Shown piece by piece: positions 27,829-36,831 of a stretch of 64,000 nucleotides of DNA. How positions within the stretch are numbered: the first letter of the stretch is position 1; each line of letters opens with the position of its first letter. This stretch comes from Planctomycetota bacterium (lineage in GTDB: Bacteria > Planctomycetota > UBA1135 > GCA-002686595): assembly GCA_020638855.1 (NCBI GenBank), contig JACKHT010000010.1, positions 46,989 to 110,988 on the forward strand. Direction: 5' to 3'. The notes below the pieces were generated by a model. That model made no database searches. It was not told the origin of the DNA and saw only the letters and a program-made list of their open reading frames with translations. The position numbers and the translations under genes were made by a program.

Positions 27829-30146
27829 TCGTCGCCCCCCTGGCCCCGCCGTGACTGCCCGTGGCAGTCGATGCACCGCTTGCCCAGGGGCTTGTAGCGA
27901 ACCGCTTCCAGACCGGTTGTGGTCGCGCTGGGCTTGTGGCATTCGTTGCATGCCAAAGGTGCGTGTGTCTTGTCCAATGGGAACCCCGTTTGGTCGTGGT
28001 CGAAATCGGGGATCAGGAACGACTCGAAACCTGTGTGACAATCGGCACAATTGGGGGCCGAACCAAACTGCCCCAAATGGGGATCTTGGTGGCATTGGCT
28101 GCAGGCGGTGCCGGGGGCGGGGTGCAGTCGGCGCCCTAAAGTCGCCTGGGTTGGCTGGTTATGGCAATCGATGCACTGGGCCTGGGCATGTTTCGCCAAG
28201 AGCGCGAATCCCGTATCGGCGTGGTCGAAATCGGGCGTACTGCGGAAGCTCAGATCATTGTGACACTGGGCGCAGTCCTCTTCGCCGCTGGCCAAAACGA
28301 GTCGCTTCTCGCGCTGGAACACCTTGCCGTGTGGACTCTCGTGGCACAGGGCACAATGGCGATTGGTCACGTCCCCCTTGGCAGCGAATGCGGAGACGAG
28401 CAGGTTGCCGTCCTCGTTGGCTCCGTGGCATTCGCTGCAGCGCACCTGTTGGTGGGCGCCCACCAGCGAAAACGTTGTCCACACTCCGTGATCGAAGTGG
28501 GCGTTGTCCACATCATGAAAAGACTGCGTGACGTGGCAGCGCTCGCAGCCCACGCGGTCCTCGACGACCTGAGGCATCCCCACCGCGTCAAAGCGACTGC
28601 CGTGCGGGTCGGTGTGGCAAGGCGTACAGTCCAGCACCCCCACCACCCCCGTGGGGCGCGCACGCGCCAAGTGCACCTCCGGTGTCGGATCGTACTTGTG
28701 GCAAGTCGCGCACTCGACCTTCTCGTGGGCCCCGGTTAGGGCGTAGCCGGTTTGCGCATGATCAAACGGATCGACTTTCTCAAAGGTATCCTGACCATGG
28801 CAACGGCTGCAATCAGTGGCCGGAGTTCCCAGCAAAGCGTTTAAGGCACCGGTGGTCGGCGCGGCAGCAAAGAGACTTAGGTGCGGGTCATTGTGACAGC
28901 GCGCGCAAGCATCGCCTTGGCCCGCGAAGCGCACCTTGTCCACCCGCCGCTCCGCGCTGGTCTCGTGGCAGGCAACGCAGTCCAGGCTCTTGTGGGATCC
29001 CTCGAGCGCGTAACCCGTGGCCACGCCGTGATCGAAGTTGGGAGCAGGAGCCCACTCGGAAGCGTCCGACTTGTGGCAACGCACACAGCTGGTGCGCCCT
29101 TCGACGACCTGGGCAAGCGTCCCGCGGTCGAAACCCGTGCCGTGTGGATCCGCGTGGCAATCCACACAGTCCTGGCGCGCCAGGAAGCGCGCTTCGAACG
29201 ACCCTTCGGCGGTGTGGCACGCCGAGCATTCAAGCGCTTGGTGCCCCCCCTCGAGCACGAAGCCCGTCTGGCTGTGCTGCAGCCGCATCGTGGCTTCGGC
29301 AACCCGCACAAAGCCGGTCTTCTCGGTGGAGTGGCAGCTGGCGCAATCCTGATCGAGGCTCGCGAGCAAGGCCTCGCGGTGCGGCGAGGCGTGGCACTCC
29401 GCGCAGGAACGCACGCTTTCGCTGCCCAGCTTCATCGACTGGTCCACCGAATGGGGCCCGTCGGGCGCATGGCACTGCACGCAGGTGAGGCCGGCGTGCC
29501 CTCCCTCCAGCGGGAATTCGTCGGTGTGGGCAAAGATCGCCACCTGCGCCCAATCGGCTTCCTGCCCGTGGCATTGCTCGCAGTCCGAACCCATCGAGCC
29601 CTTGTGCACGTCGTCGTGACACTCGGTGCAGGTCTGCTGCAAACCCAAGAAGCGGAATTCGCCTTCCGGCAGAATCAGCTTGTGCGCATTGGCGTGGCAG
29701 TCTTCGCAGGCCGCCTCGAGGTGGGCGCCGGTGAGCCGGAAGTCCACATCACCGTGGTTGTACTGCTTGGGATCGGGGATGCCCAGGCGAGCGAACGAGA
29801 CAGCCTCCACCAGCATGCCGTCCTTGCCCCGGTGCTCCATGTGGCAAGCCCCGCAGGCCCCATTGGCCGGCGCTTTGGCGTGCAAGCCCGAACCGTTGGT
29901 GGCTTGCTCGGCGATTTCCTTGTGGCACTCGAGGCAGGCGTTGACGAGTTCATGGGCAGCCACCCCTTCGCCATGGCAGGCGATGCATCCGTCCTGGCCC
30001 CGCAAATCCTTGACCGCCCCATGGACCGCGCTCAGCGGTCCGGGTGACGTCTTTTCGGAAATGCGCAGGGTGAACCATACGACCGCGCCCAAACCCAAGA
30101 GAGTCAAGGCCCACTCAGGACGCCACCAACGATTTCGATCGGTCAA
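27825..30146 (-). CDS. 26-haem cytochrome c with N-terminal membrane anchor
   Basis: 773 residues with 26 CxxCH motifs spread along the chain. One N-terminal membrane helix (WALTLLGLGAVVWFTLRI, about 13-30) lacks a cleavage site, so the protein is probably anchored in the inner membrane with the haem chain in the periplasm. Paired motifs with FxHxxTG or FDHxxTG between them recur, supplying distal His ligands. The start is TTG 30146, with GGAGGAGG close upstream; it overlaps the flavoprotein stop as TTGA. Probable role: carry electrons from the inner-membrane oxidoreductase across the periplasm to the outer-membrane module. Confidence 0.88.
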   Translation of the reverse strand: MTDRNRWWRPEWALTLLGLGAVVWFTLRISEKTSPGPLSAVHGAVKDLRGQDGCIACHGEGVAAHELVNACLECHKEIAEQATNGSGLHAKAPANGACGACHMEHRGKDGMLVEAVSFARLGIPDPKQYNHGDVDFRLTGAHLEAACEDCHANAHKLILPEGEFRFLGLQQTCTECHDDVHKGSMGSDCEQCHGQEADWAQVAIFAHTDEFPLEGGHAGLTCVQCHAPDGPHSVDQSMKLGSESVRSCAECHASPHREALLASLDQDCASCHSTEKTGFVRVAEATMRLQHSQTGFVLEGGHQALECSACHTAEGSFEARFLARQDCVDCHADPHGTGFDRGTLAQVVEGRTSCVRCHKSDASEWAPAPNFDHGVATGYALEGSHKSLDCVACHETSAERRVDKVRFAGQGDACARCHNDPHLSLFAAAPTTGALNALLGTPATDCSRCHGQDTFEKVDPFDHAQTGYALTGAHEKVECATCHKYDPTPEVHLARARPTGVVGVLDCTPCHTDPHGSRFDAVGMPQVVEDRVGCERCHVTQSFHDVDNAHFDHGVWTTFSLVGAHQQVRCSECHGANEDGNLLVSAFAAKGDVTNRHCALCHESPHGKVFQREKRLVLASGEEDCAQCHNDLSFRSTPDFDHADTGFALLAKHAQAQCIDCHNQPTQATLGRRLHPAPGTACSQCHQDPHLGQFGSAPNCADCHTGFESFLIPDFDHDQTGFPLDKTHAPLACNECHKPSATTTGLEAVRYKPLGKRCIDCHGQSRRGQGGDE

Positions 30147-32368
30147 GCTCCTCCTCCAAAACCAATGCGCGCGTACCGCAACGCAGTCACGATGTGGATG
30201 GCGAGCACCAGAATCAACAGCACCGCCACCCAGCGGTGGATGTAGCGCCAGGAGGCCATCGCGGCCCGCAGCTCCTCGTGCCAGGTGGTGGCCAAGGAGA
30301 GCCGGTGGCTACGCCTGGCCAAGGTCACGAGATCCTCGACGCGATCGTTGGGCACACCCTGTTGGCGCCCGACCTGGCGCACGTTGCGCAAGGTGGCGTG
30401 CAAACGGAACGGAGAAGCGACCAAGCCGACCAACCGCCCCGCCAAGTGGCGCGACCAGTGCACGTTGGTCACCAGCGCTTGCATCTGTTCTTGAACCCAT
30501 TCGCGGTACTGGGGGTGATCCCCTTCCCACTCGCCCTGCAACCCCACCAACGAGGTCTGCAGTTCTTCCAGCGCCATTTCCCGGCCCGTCACCGTGCGCG
30601 GCAGGAAGGCGTACAAGTACCGACCGATGGCTCCCGTGCTGATCAAAACCCCGAGCGCCACCAGCGCCACGGTCCCCGGGCTCCCGTGCCAGGCAAAGCC
30701 GCAATGCAACAACGCGAGCAGACCCGCGCCAATGCCCGTGACCACGTGCGTGGTCATCCACAAGCGCAGCGCACCAAATTGCATGGGCCAAATCGAAGCG
30801 CGCCGCAACAGGTACGCAAGGTTGACGAGGATCGCCAAGGTCGCGACGATGCCCGCTGCCAACCCCACGTTGCGCGCGGGCCGCAGGCTCTGGTACCACT
30901 CGTGGGCCGATCGTTCGGCTTGGGACAGCACGTAGTACTCTCGATACCACACCGCCCACAACAGGATCAGCAAGGTGGCGATCGTTGCCCCGCTGAGCGC
31001 TTGAGCCAAGCCGCTGCCCCGTTCCGCCACCACTTTTCCGGCGGCCCGCTTGGCGGGGTCGAACGAAACGCCGCAGCGTTCGAGCAGGGGGAAAGGCGGC
31101 TCGCCACCTGCCAAGACGAACACATCGTCGTTGGGCAGCTCATAGGTCTGCCCGTCGCCCGTTCCTACGAACACACGCTCGGGCTCAACGCCCAGAATTT
31201 GGGTGCCCATCCAAGCGGCCAAGCGGCCTTCCTGGATGGCTTCTCCCAAGCGGCGCTCGTTGTCGGCCTTGAGCCGGAAGAATTCGGGTCGGCGGTACGA
31301 GAGGGTGACTTGGGTACCTGGCTGCGAGGAGAGACCCAGGGCCGCCTCGACCGCGCTGTCGCCCCCCCCGACCACGAGCACGCGACGCCCGGCGTAGGAC
31401 TGCGCGTCGAGCAGCGAGTAGACCACTTTGGTCAACTCTTCGCCTGGCACCCCCAAGCGTCGGGGGGTTCCGCGGCGCCCCATCGCCAGACACACGCTGC
31501 GCGCGGGCATCGGCCCGCGGCTGGTCAAGACTCGGAAGGTTCCGTCGCTTTGGGCCTCTAGCCCTTCGAGCGCCGTCCCGCCTTGGAAGGGAAGCTGCTG
31601 GCGCTCGGCGATCGATTGCCAAAGCTCCATCAACTCTTCTTTGGTGTACTCGGCCCGATCGAGTCCGCCGTCGAGCGGGAACTCCACCGGGCGGGTCATC
31701 ACGAACTTGCGGCGCGGGTACTTCGCCACGGTGCCCCCGATTTGATGTTCTTGGTCGATCCAAGCCACGTCGAGGCCCCCTTCGACCCCGGCCAACACAC
31801 ATGCCAAGCCCGCCGGCCCCGCGCCTACCACCAGCAGGTCCGGAATGCCTTCGGGACCCGTGGCGAGCTCGCCCTCTTGTTTGCGCCGACTGACCTCACG
31901 CCCCACGGCGGTTCCCTGGGACACGGCGGTACGCACCAGCGCCATACCTGTCACCTCGCCCGCCAGGAACAGCCCGGGGGTGTCCACGACCTGAAAATCG
32001 TCCTCGATGGCCGGGATGTCGCGGCGTTGGTCGATTTCGGCCAGGGCTACCGAAATGGCCGTGGTGGGGCATACATCCGCGCACATGGCATGGCCCACAC
32101 AGCGCGCCCCGTGGACCACCCGGGCCTGGCCGAACACCACCTCGAGCACGCCCTCTTCGGGACAGGCTTTCACGCAGAGACCGCACCCCATGCAGCGGGT
32201 ACGGTCGATGAAAGGGTGCTGGAGCAGCGCCCGATCGGTTCCCTTGCGCCGGGCCTCACGGATCGCGTGGGTGGTCCGCAGGGCATGCTGGCGCTCACGG
32301 CGACGAACCGTCATGAGGCCCGTCAACAGCAGGACCAAGCAAAGGACTACGGCGAAAATTCCCAACAA
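30143..32368 (-). CDS. Membrane-bound ferredoxin-flavin oxidoreductase with cytochrome-b-like domain
   Basis: 741 residues. In order: membrane helix (2-18); a 4Fe-4S ferredoxin domain with a complete first cluster (Cys59, 62, 65, 69) and a second site reading Cys90, His93, Cys96, Cys100; a segment TPGLFLAGEVTGMALVRTAV that resembles the C-terminal FAD motif of thioredoxin-reductase-like enzymes; a FAD site GAGPAG (183-188); an NAD(P) site GGGDSA (about 345). A C-terminal region (about 470-735) has several helices with His in TTHVVTG, LLHCGF, YIHRW and AIHIVT, which could ligate b haems. Start is TTG 32368; an in-frame TAG five codons upstream rules out a longer N-terminus. Likely entry point of electrons into the cytochromes downstream. 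Confidence 0.82.
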   Translation of the reverse strand: MLGIFAVVLCLVLLLTGLMTVRRRERQHALRTTHAIREARRKGTDRALLQHPFIDRTRCMGCGLCVKACPEEGVLEVVFGQARVVHGARCVGHAMCADVCPTTAISVALAEIDQRRDIPAIEDDFQVVDTPGLFLAGEVTGMALVRTAVSQGTAVGREVSRRKQEGELATGPEGIPDLLVVGAGPAGLACVLAGVEGGLDVAWIDQEHQIGGTVAKYPRRKFVMTRPVEFPLDGGLDRAEYTKEELMELWQSIAERQQLPFQGGTALEGLEAQSDGTFRVLTSRGPMPARSVCLAMGRRGTPRRLGVPGEELTKVVYSLLDAQSYAGRRVLVVGGGDSAVEAALGLSSQPGTQVTLSYRRPEFFRLKADNERRLGEAIQEGRLAAWMGTQILGVEPERVFVGTGDGQTYELPNDDVFVLAGGEPPFPLLERCGVSFDPAKRAAGKVVAERGSGLAQALSGATIATLLILLWAVWYREYYVLSQAERSAHEWYQSLRPARNVGLAAGIVATLAILVNLAYLLRRASIWPMQFGALRLWMTTHVVTGIGAGLLALLHCGFAWHGSPGTVALVALGVLISTGAIGRYLYAFLPRTVTGREMALEELQTSLVGLQGEWEGDHPQYREWVQEQMQALVTNVHWSRHLAGRLVGLVASPFRLHATLRNVRQVGRQQGVPNDRVEDLVTLARRSHRLSLATTWHEELRAAMASWRYIHRWVAVLLILVLAIHIVTALRYARIGFGGGA

Positions 32369-32390
32369 GAGAGGCAGCTCCTACAAGGAC

Positions 32391-32406
32391 TTGTAGCCAC
32401 TGAGCT
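32391..32406. promoter_or_regulatory. Dyad-symmetric site upstream of the cytochrome operon
   Basis: CTACAAG-GA-CTTGTAG has perfect 7-bp arms around a 2-base centre and lies 22 bases before the TTG start. The TAG of one arm adjoins the AGGAG ribosome-binding site. It could be a repressor or activator site, or an RNA stem that affects translation. Confidence 0.5.
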
Positions 32407-32606
32407 CCAAAACGCCGAGCCGATTGCAGGATTGTCATCTGCCTCGTGGCTTGAAACTCCCAGGCTTGGGCTCAGGGCACTCGATGCGCCCATACGATCG
32501 CGGCTCGGCCCCTATCGACAGGGTCGCTAAAAAGCCTTAGGCCGTCCCGATTCCTAGTGCGCGCGCCGATCCGCCCGCGACGGGCTCACAAGCCGCCTGT
32601 TGCGAC

Positions 32607-33614
32607 CTAGGCCAGCACGGGGAAGCGTCCCTCGATGGCTCCCACCCGCCGGAATTTCTCCCGGCGCTCGGCGATCAGCCGATCGGTGGGGATCACCGCC
32701 AAATCATCCAGGGCATCGACCAGGGCGCGGCCTAGGTTGTCCATGGCTTGGGTCGGGTTGCGGTGGCCGCCGCCGGGGGGCTCCTCCACCACTTGGTCGA
32801 CGATCTTGAGGTCGATCAGCGTCGACGCGGTGAGGCCCAAGGCCGCCGCCGCATCGGGGGTGCGTTCCGCGTCCTTCCACAGGATCGCGGCGCAGCCCTC
32901 GGGGCTGATGACCGAATAGTAGCTGTACTGCATCATCATCACGCGGTCGGCGATGCCGATGCCCAGGGCGCCGCCCGAGCCCCCCTCACCGATGACGCAG
33001 GTGACGATCGGGACCCGCAGGCTGAACATGGCCAGGATGTTTTCGGCGATGGCCGCAGCCTGGCCGCGTTCCTCGGCGCCGATGCCCGGATAGGCGCCGG
33101 GGGTGTTGATCAAGGTGATGATCGGAATGCCGAGTTTTTCGGCCAACTTCATCTTGCGCAGGGCCTTGCGGTAGCCCTCGGGGTGGGCGCACCCGAAGTT
33201 GCACTCGACGCGTTCCTTGGTGGTCTTGCCCTTGCGATGCCCCACGACCATCACGCGCCGGCCCTGCAAAGTGCCAAACCCGGTCAGGATCGCGGGATCG
33301 TCGCCGAAGGTCTTGTCCCCGTGCAGTTCCATGAACTCGTCGAACAGGTAGGTCACGATGTCGCTGACCACCGGGCGCTCGGGATGGCGGGCCACGCGCA
33401 CCTGGTCCCAGGGGGACAGGTCGGCGTAGGCCTCGTCGATGGCCTTCTTGAGCTTGGTCCGCACCGCCTCCATTTCTTCGGTGATGTCGAGCTGGGTGCT
33501 ACCCGAGAGTTGCTCCAGCTCGGCCAAGCGGCCTTCCAGCTCCTGGATTGGACGCTCGAAGGCCATGGCGGCGAGATCGACCTTGCGGCCCTTGTCTTTG
33601 GGTTGTTGGCTCAC
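32607..33614 (-). CDS. accA: Acetyl-CoA carboxylase carboxyltransferase alpha subunit
   Basis: 335 residues; forms the carboxyltransferase half of acetyl-CoA carboxylase with AccD, first step of fatty acid synthesis. Conserved stretches include LHGDKTFGDDPAILTG, INTPGAYPGIGAEERGQ and the oxyanion region GEGGSGGALGIG. The GTG start at 33614 has TAGGAG five bases upstream, a better fit than ATGs further out (frame open to 33692). accD is not in the window. It lies 238 bases upstream of the cytochrome operon on the same strand; co-transcription is possible but not shown. Confidence 0.96.
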   Translation of the reverse strand: MSQQPKDKGRKVDLAAMAFERPIQELEGRLAELEQLSGSTQLDITEEMEAVRTKLKKAIDEAYADLSPWDQVRVARHPERPVVSDIVTYLFDEFMELHGDKTFGDDPAILTGFGTLQGRRVMVVGHRKGKTTKERVECNFGCAHPEGYRKALRKMKLAEKLGIPIITLINTPGAYPGIGAEERGQAAAIAENILAMFSLRVPIVTCVIGEGGSGGALGIGIADRVMMMQYSYYSVISPEGCAAILWKDAERTPDAAAALGLTASTLIDLKIVDQVVEEPPGGGHRNPTQAMDNLGRALVDALDDLAVIPTDRLIAERREKFRRVGAIEGRFPVLA

Positions 33615-33800
33615 GTGGGCTCCTAGCTGGGGGCTCCTGGCGGGGCGATGAGGACTCATGGTCCCCCGCGGGGGCCTGGGTGGCAAGTCCAAAGCCCCTT
33701 AGGGCCTGCTCGATTTTTCCAGGCTCCGCTCCTCTGGGACGGCTGCCAGGCTTTCCAAGCGAAAAAGCGGGCCCCTGCCATAGGGCGGACGGCGCGAGTG

Positions 33801-33829
33801 TTGGATGCGAGACATGGCACCCTTACAAT
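33801..33829 (+). promoter_or_regulatory. Sigma-70-like promoter for purL
   Basis: TTGGAT (33801-33806), a 17-base spacer, then TACAAT (33824-33829). The -10 matches the consensus at five of six positions, the -35 at three. It lies 67 bases before the purL start in a 281-base divergent gap with accA. Confidence 0.5.
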
Positions 33830-33895
33830 GCTACGCCCCGGCCGCGTTCTCGCGCAGCAACCAGCCCGTCCCCACCGCGCACCCCAAAAGCCCCC

Positions 33896-36826
33896 ATGGG
33901 TCCCCAAACCGGCGCCGCCGCCCCCTGGCGCATCGAAATCTTTCGCAAGCCCGAGTTCGACGACCCCGAAGGCACCCACGCCCTGGCGCAAATCCGCGCC
34001 CTCGAAAAGCAACACGGCCAAGCCTTGGGCATCGAGGCGGTGCGGCTAGGCCGTGGCTTCCTGTTGCCCGGCGAGCTCGACGTGGACCAGGTGCGACGCA
34101 TCATCGCAGAGCTACTGGCCGACCCCGTGGTCGACGAAGCCCACACCTTTGAGCCGGGGCAGGCCCCCGTGCGCGAACGCCAGCGGGTGCTGGTGGCGCG
34201 CAAGCCAGGCGTGATGGATCCCGTGGCCCAGACCCTCGAGCGCTCGCTGGCCCAGTTGGGGCTGATCCCGAAAGACGGTCCGAGCCTGGTGCAGACCTTC
34301 CGCGCCTGGGAACTCGCAGGCAGCGCGACCCCAGCGCAGCTGCGCGCCTTGGGTCAGGAGCTCTTCGCCAACGAAGTGATCGAAGACCTGCACGTGGGCG
34401 ACGAGTCGCTGCACTACGGCTTGCCCCCCGAGCGGCCGCGCATCGGCCGGGTCGAAGTGGCCTTGCGCCATTTGGACGACGCAGGCTTGCTCGAGCTCTC
34501 TACCAGCGGCCAGCTGTACTTGAACCTGGCCGAAATGCACTGCGTGCGCGACCACTACCAGGCCCAAGGCCGCGAACCGAGCGCCTGCGAGCTGGAAACC
34601 ATCGCGCAGACCTGGAGCGAACACTGCCAGCACAAGACCTTCCGCGGCAACATCGACTTCGAAGGCGAGCACATCGAGAACCTGCTCAAATCGACGATTG
34701 CCGCCGCTACGCACGAGATCAACCACCCGATGTGCGTCAGCGTGTTCCACGACAACGCGGGCATCATCGAATTCGATCCCGAGGTGCAAGGCGGCATGGA
34801 CGTGGCTTTCAAAGTCGAAACCCACAACCACCCCAGCGCCATCGACCCCTACGGCGGAGCCGGCACGGGCATCGGCGGGGTGATCCGCGACATCCTCGGC
34901 GTGGGCCGCGGCGCCTTGCCGATCGCCAATACCGACGCATTCTTCGTGGGACCCCAGGACCTGCCCCAAGAGCGGGTCCCCAAGGGCAGCCTGCACCCGC
35001 GCCGCATCCTGCAAGGGGTTGTGGCGGGCGTGCGCGACTATGGCAACCGCATGGGCATTCCCACGGTTTCGGGTGGGGTTTGGTTCGACGAACGCTACGT
35101 AGCCAACCCGCTGGTTTACGCGGGCACGGTGGGGTTGATCCCGCGCCGCTTCGCCACCAAGGAAGTCCACGCGGGCGACGTGATCCTGGTGGTCGGTGGG
35201 CGCACCGGGCGCGATGGCATCCACGGGGCGACCTTCTCCTCGGTCGAACTCGACGAGGACAGCGAGATGGTATCGGCCGCTGCGGTGCAGATCGGCGATC
35301 CGATCACCGAGAAAAAGGTCGCCGAAGCGCTCATCCAAGCGCGCGACTTGGACTTGTTCCGCGCGGTGACCGATTGCGGCGCCGGAGGCCTGTCGTCGGC
35401 GATCGGGGAAATGGCCGAAGGCCACGGCGCGGTCGTGCACCTCGAGCGCGTGCCGCTCAAGTACCCGGGTTTGACCCCTGACGAGATCTGGATCAGCGAA
35501 GCCCAGGAACGCATGGTGCTCGCGGTCGACCCCGCCAAACTCGCCGAATGCGTGGCGGTATTCGAAGCCGAAGACGTGGAAGCGACGGCCCTGGGCACCT
35601 TCAACGCCACGGGTCGCCTGGTGCTTGAATACCACGGCGAGGTCGTGGGCGACATGGATCTCGAGTTCCTGCACGGGGGCACCCCCAAACCCCTGCGCAA
35701 GGCGACTTGGACCCCGCCAAAAATCGCCGACCCGGGCGCGCCCGCCTTGGAGAACCCCTCGCAAACGTTGCTCGACATGCTGGCGCAGCCGGGCATCGCG
35801 AGCAAGGAGTGGATCGTGCGCCAGTACGACCACAACGTGCAGGGCGCGGCGGTGATCGGCCCCATGAGCGGCGTGCACCACAACGCCCCCTCGGACGGAA
35901 CCGTGCTGCATCCCTTGCCCGAGTCCAAGCGCGCCTTGGCCCTCGGCAGCGCCGCCAATGCCCGCTACGGAAGGCTCGATCCCGAGGCCATGGCGCTCGC
36001 GGTGATCGATGAGGCCATGCGCAACGTGGTGGCCACCTACGGCGACCCGGGGCGCACCGCGCTGCTCGACAACTTCTCGTGGGGCAACTGCGACAAGCCC
36101 GAAAACCTGGGAGCTTTGGTGCTGGCCGCGCGCGGCTGCTACACCGCCGCCAAGGCCTTCGGCACGCCGTTCATCAGCGGCAAGGACTCGCTCAACAACG
36201 AGTATCGCGTGGGCGACCAGACCCTGTCGATTCCGCCCACCTTGTACGTGTCCTCGATCTCGATCATCCCCTCGGTCAACGCGGTGGTCACGATGGCAGC
36301 CAAGAAGGCCAACAACCTGATCCTTCTGGTGGGTTTGACGCGCCCCGAATTGGGCGGCAGCGAGTTGCACGAACTCTTGGGTCTGTGGGGCGGCAAAGTG
36401 CCCAAACCCGACCTACGCTACGCCAAAGCGACCTTCGAAAAGCTGCACAGCGTGATGAAGTTCAAGCAAGTCGCGTCCTGCCACGACCTTTCCGAAGGGG
36501 GCCTCGCGGTCGCCCTGGCGGAGATGTGCTTGGCTGGTGACCTGGGCGCAGAGATCGACCTTTCGGTAATCGACCACGACAACTTCCCGGAAGGCTACGA
36601 CGCGAACACGACGCTGCTTTACTCCGAAAGCCCTTCGCGTTTCCTGATCGAAGTCGAGGTGGGCAAGAAATTCCACCTGCAGAGCAAGATGAGCGGCATC
36701 GCGGCCACCCCAATCGGGCGCTTCCTGCCGCGCGAAAAGGGCATCAAGATCAAGGATCACTTGGGCCAGCCCCACGTTTCCGTTTCCCTCGACCAGGTCC
36801 GCGACGCGTTCACCGCTTCCCACTGA
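33896..36826 (+). CDS. purL: Phosphoribosylformylglycinamidine synthase, PurL with PurS-like N-terminus
   Basis: 976 residues. The N-terminal part looks like two PurS-type domains in tandem: about 12-85 (IFRKPEFDDPEG) and about 95-180 (VARKPGVMDPVAQTLE). The PurL core follows with QTWSEHCQHKTFRG, the nucleotide site VETHNHPSAIDPYGGAGTG and a second half-barrel (GMSG-type segment VIGPMSGVHHN). It makes FGAM in purine synthesis, using ammonia from PurQ, which is encoded five bases downstream. ATG 33896 is the first in-frame ATG matching the conserved part. The fused PurS would remove the need for a separate PurS; none was found. Confidence 0.93.
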   Translation: MGPQTGAAAPWRIEIFRKPEFDDPEGTHALAQIRALEKQHGQALGIEAVRLGRGFLLPGELDVDQVRRIIAELLADPVVDEAHTFEPGQAPVRERQRVLVARKPGVMDPVAQTLERSLAQLGLIPKDGPSLVQTFRAWELAGSATPAQLRALGQELFANEVIEDLHVGDESLHYGLPPERPRIGRVEVALRHLDDAGLLELSTSGQLYLNLAEMHCVRDHYQAQGREPSACELETIAQTWSEHCQHKTFRGNIDFEGEHIENLLKSTIAAATHEINHPMCVSVFHDNAGIIEFDPEVQGGMDVAFKVETHNHPSAIDPYGGAGTGIGGVIRDILGVGRGALPIANTDAFFVGPQDLPQERVPKGSLHPRRILQGVVAGVRDYGNRMGIPTVSGGVWFDERYVANPLVYAGTVGLIPRRFATKEVHAGDVILVVGGRTGRDGIHGATFSSVELDEDSEMVSAAAVQIGDPITEKKVAEALIQARDLDLFRAVTDCGAGGLSSAIGEMAEGHGAVVHLERVPLKYPGLTPDEIWISEAQERMVLAVDPAKLAECVAVFEAEDVEATALGTFNATGRLVLEYHGEVVGDMDLEFLHGGTPKPLRKATWTPPKIADPGAPALENPSQTLLDMLAQPGIASKEWIVRQYDHNVQGAAVIGPMSGVHHNAPSDGTVLHPLPESKRALALGSAANARYGRLDPEAMALAVIDEAMRNVVATYGDPGRTALLDNFSWGNCDKPENLGALVLAARGCYTAAKAFGTPFISGKDSLNNEYRVGDQTLSIPPTLYVSSISIIPSVNAVVTMAAKKANNLILLVGLTRPELGGSELHELLGLWGGKVPKPDLRYAKATFEKLHSVMKFKQVASCHDLSEGGLAVALAEMCLAGDLGAEIDLSVIDHDNFPEGYDANTTLLYSESPSRFLIEVEVGKKFHLQSKMSGIAATPIGRFLPREKGIKIKDHLGQPHVSVSLDQVRDAFTASH

Positions 36827-36831
36827 GCCCC

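Noticed and set aside
28881..30047. 388-codon plus-strand frame
   Set aside because: Antisense to the 26-haem gene; the repeated haem motifs create an artificial regularity.
32391..32406. Fur box upstream of the cytochrome operon
   Set aside because: The dyad CTACAAG/CTTGTAG does not resemble the GATAATGATAATCATTATC-type site.
34112..36370. 752-codon open frame on the minus strand
   Set aside because: Mirror of purL. The sense strand has clear PurL motifs and the mirror has none.
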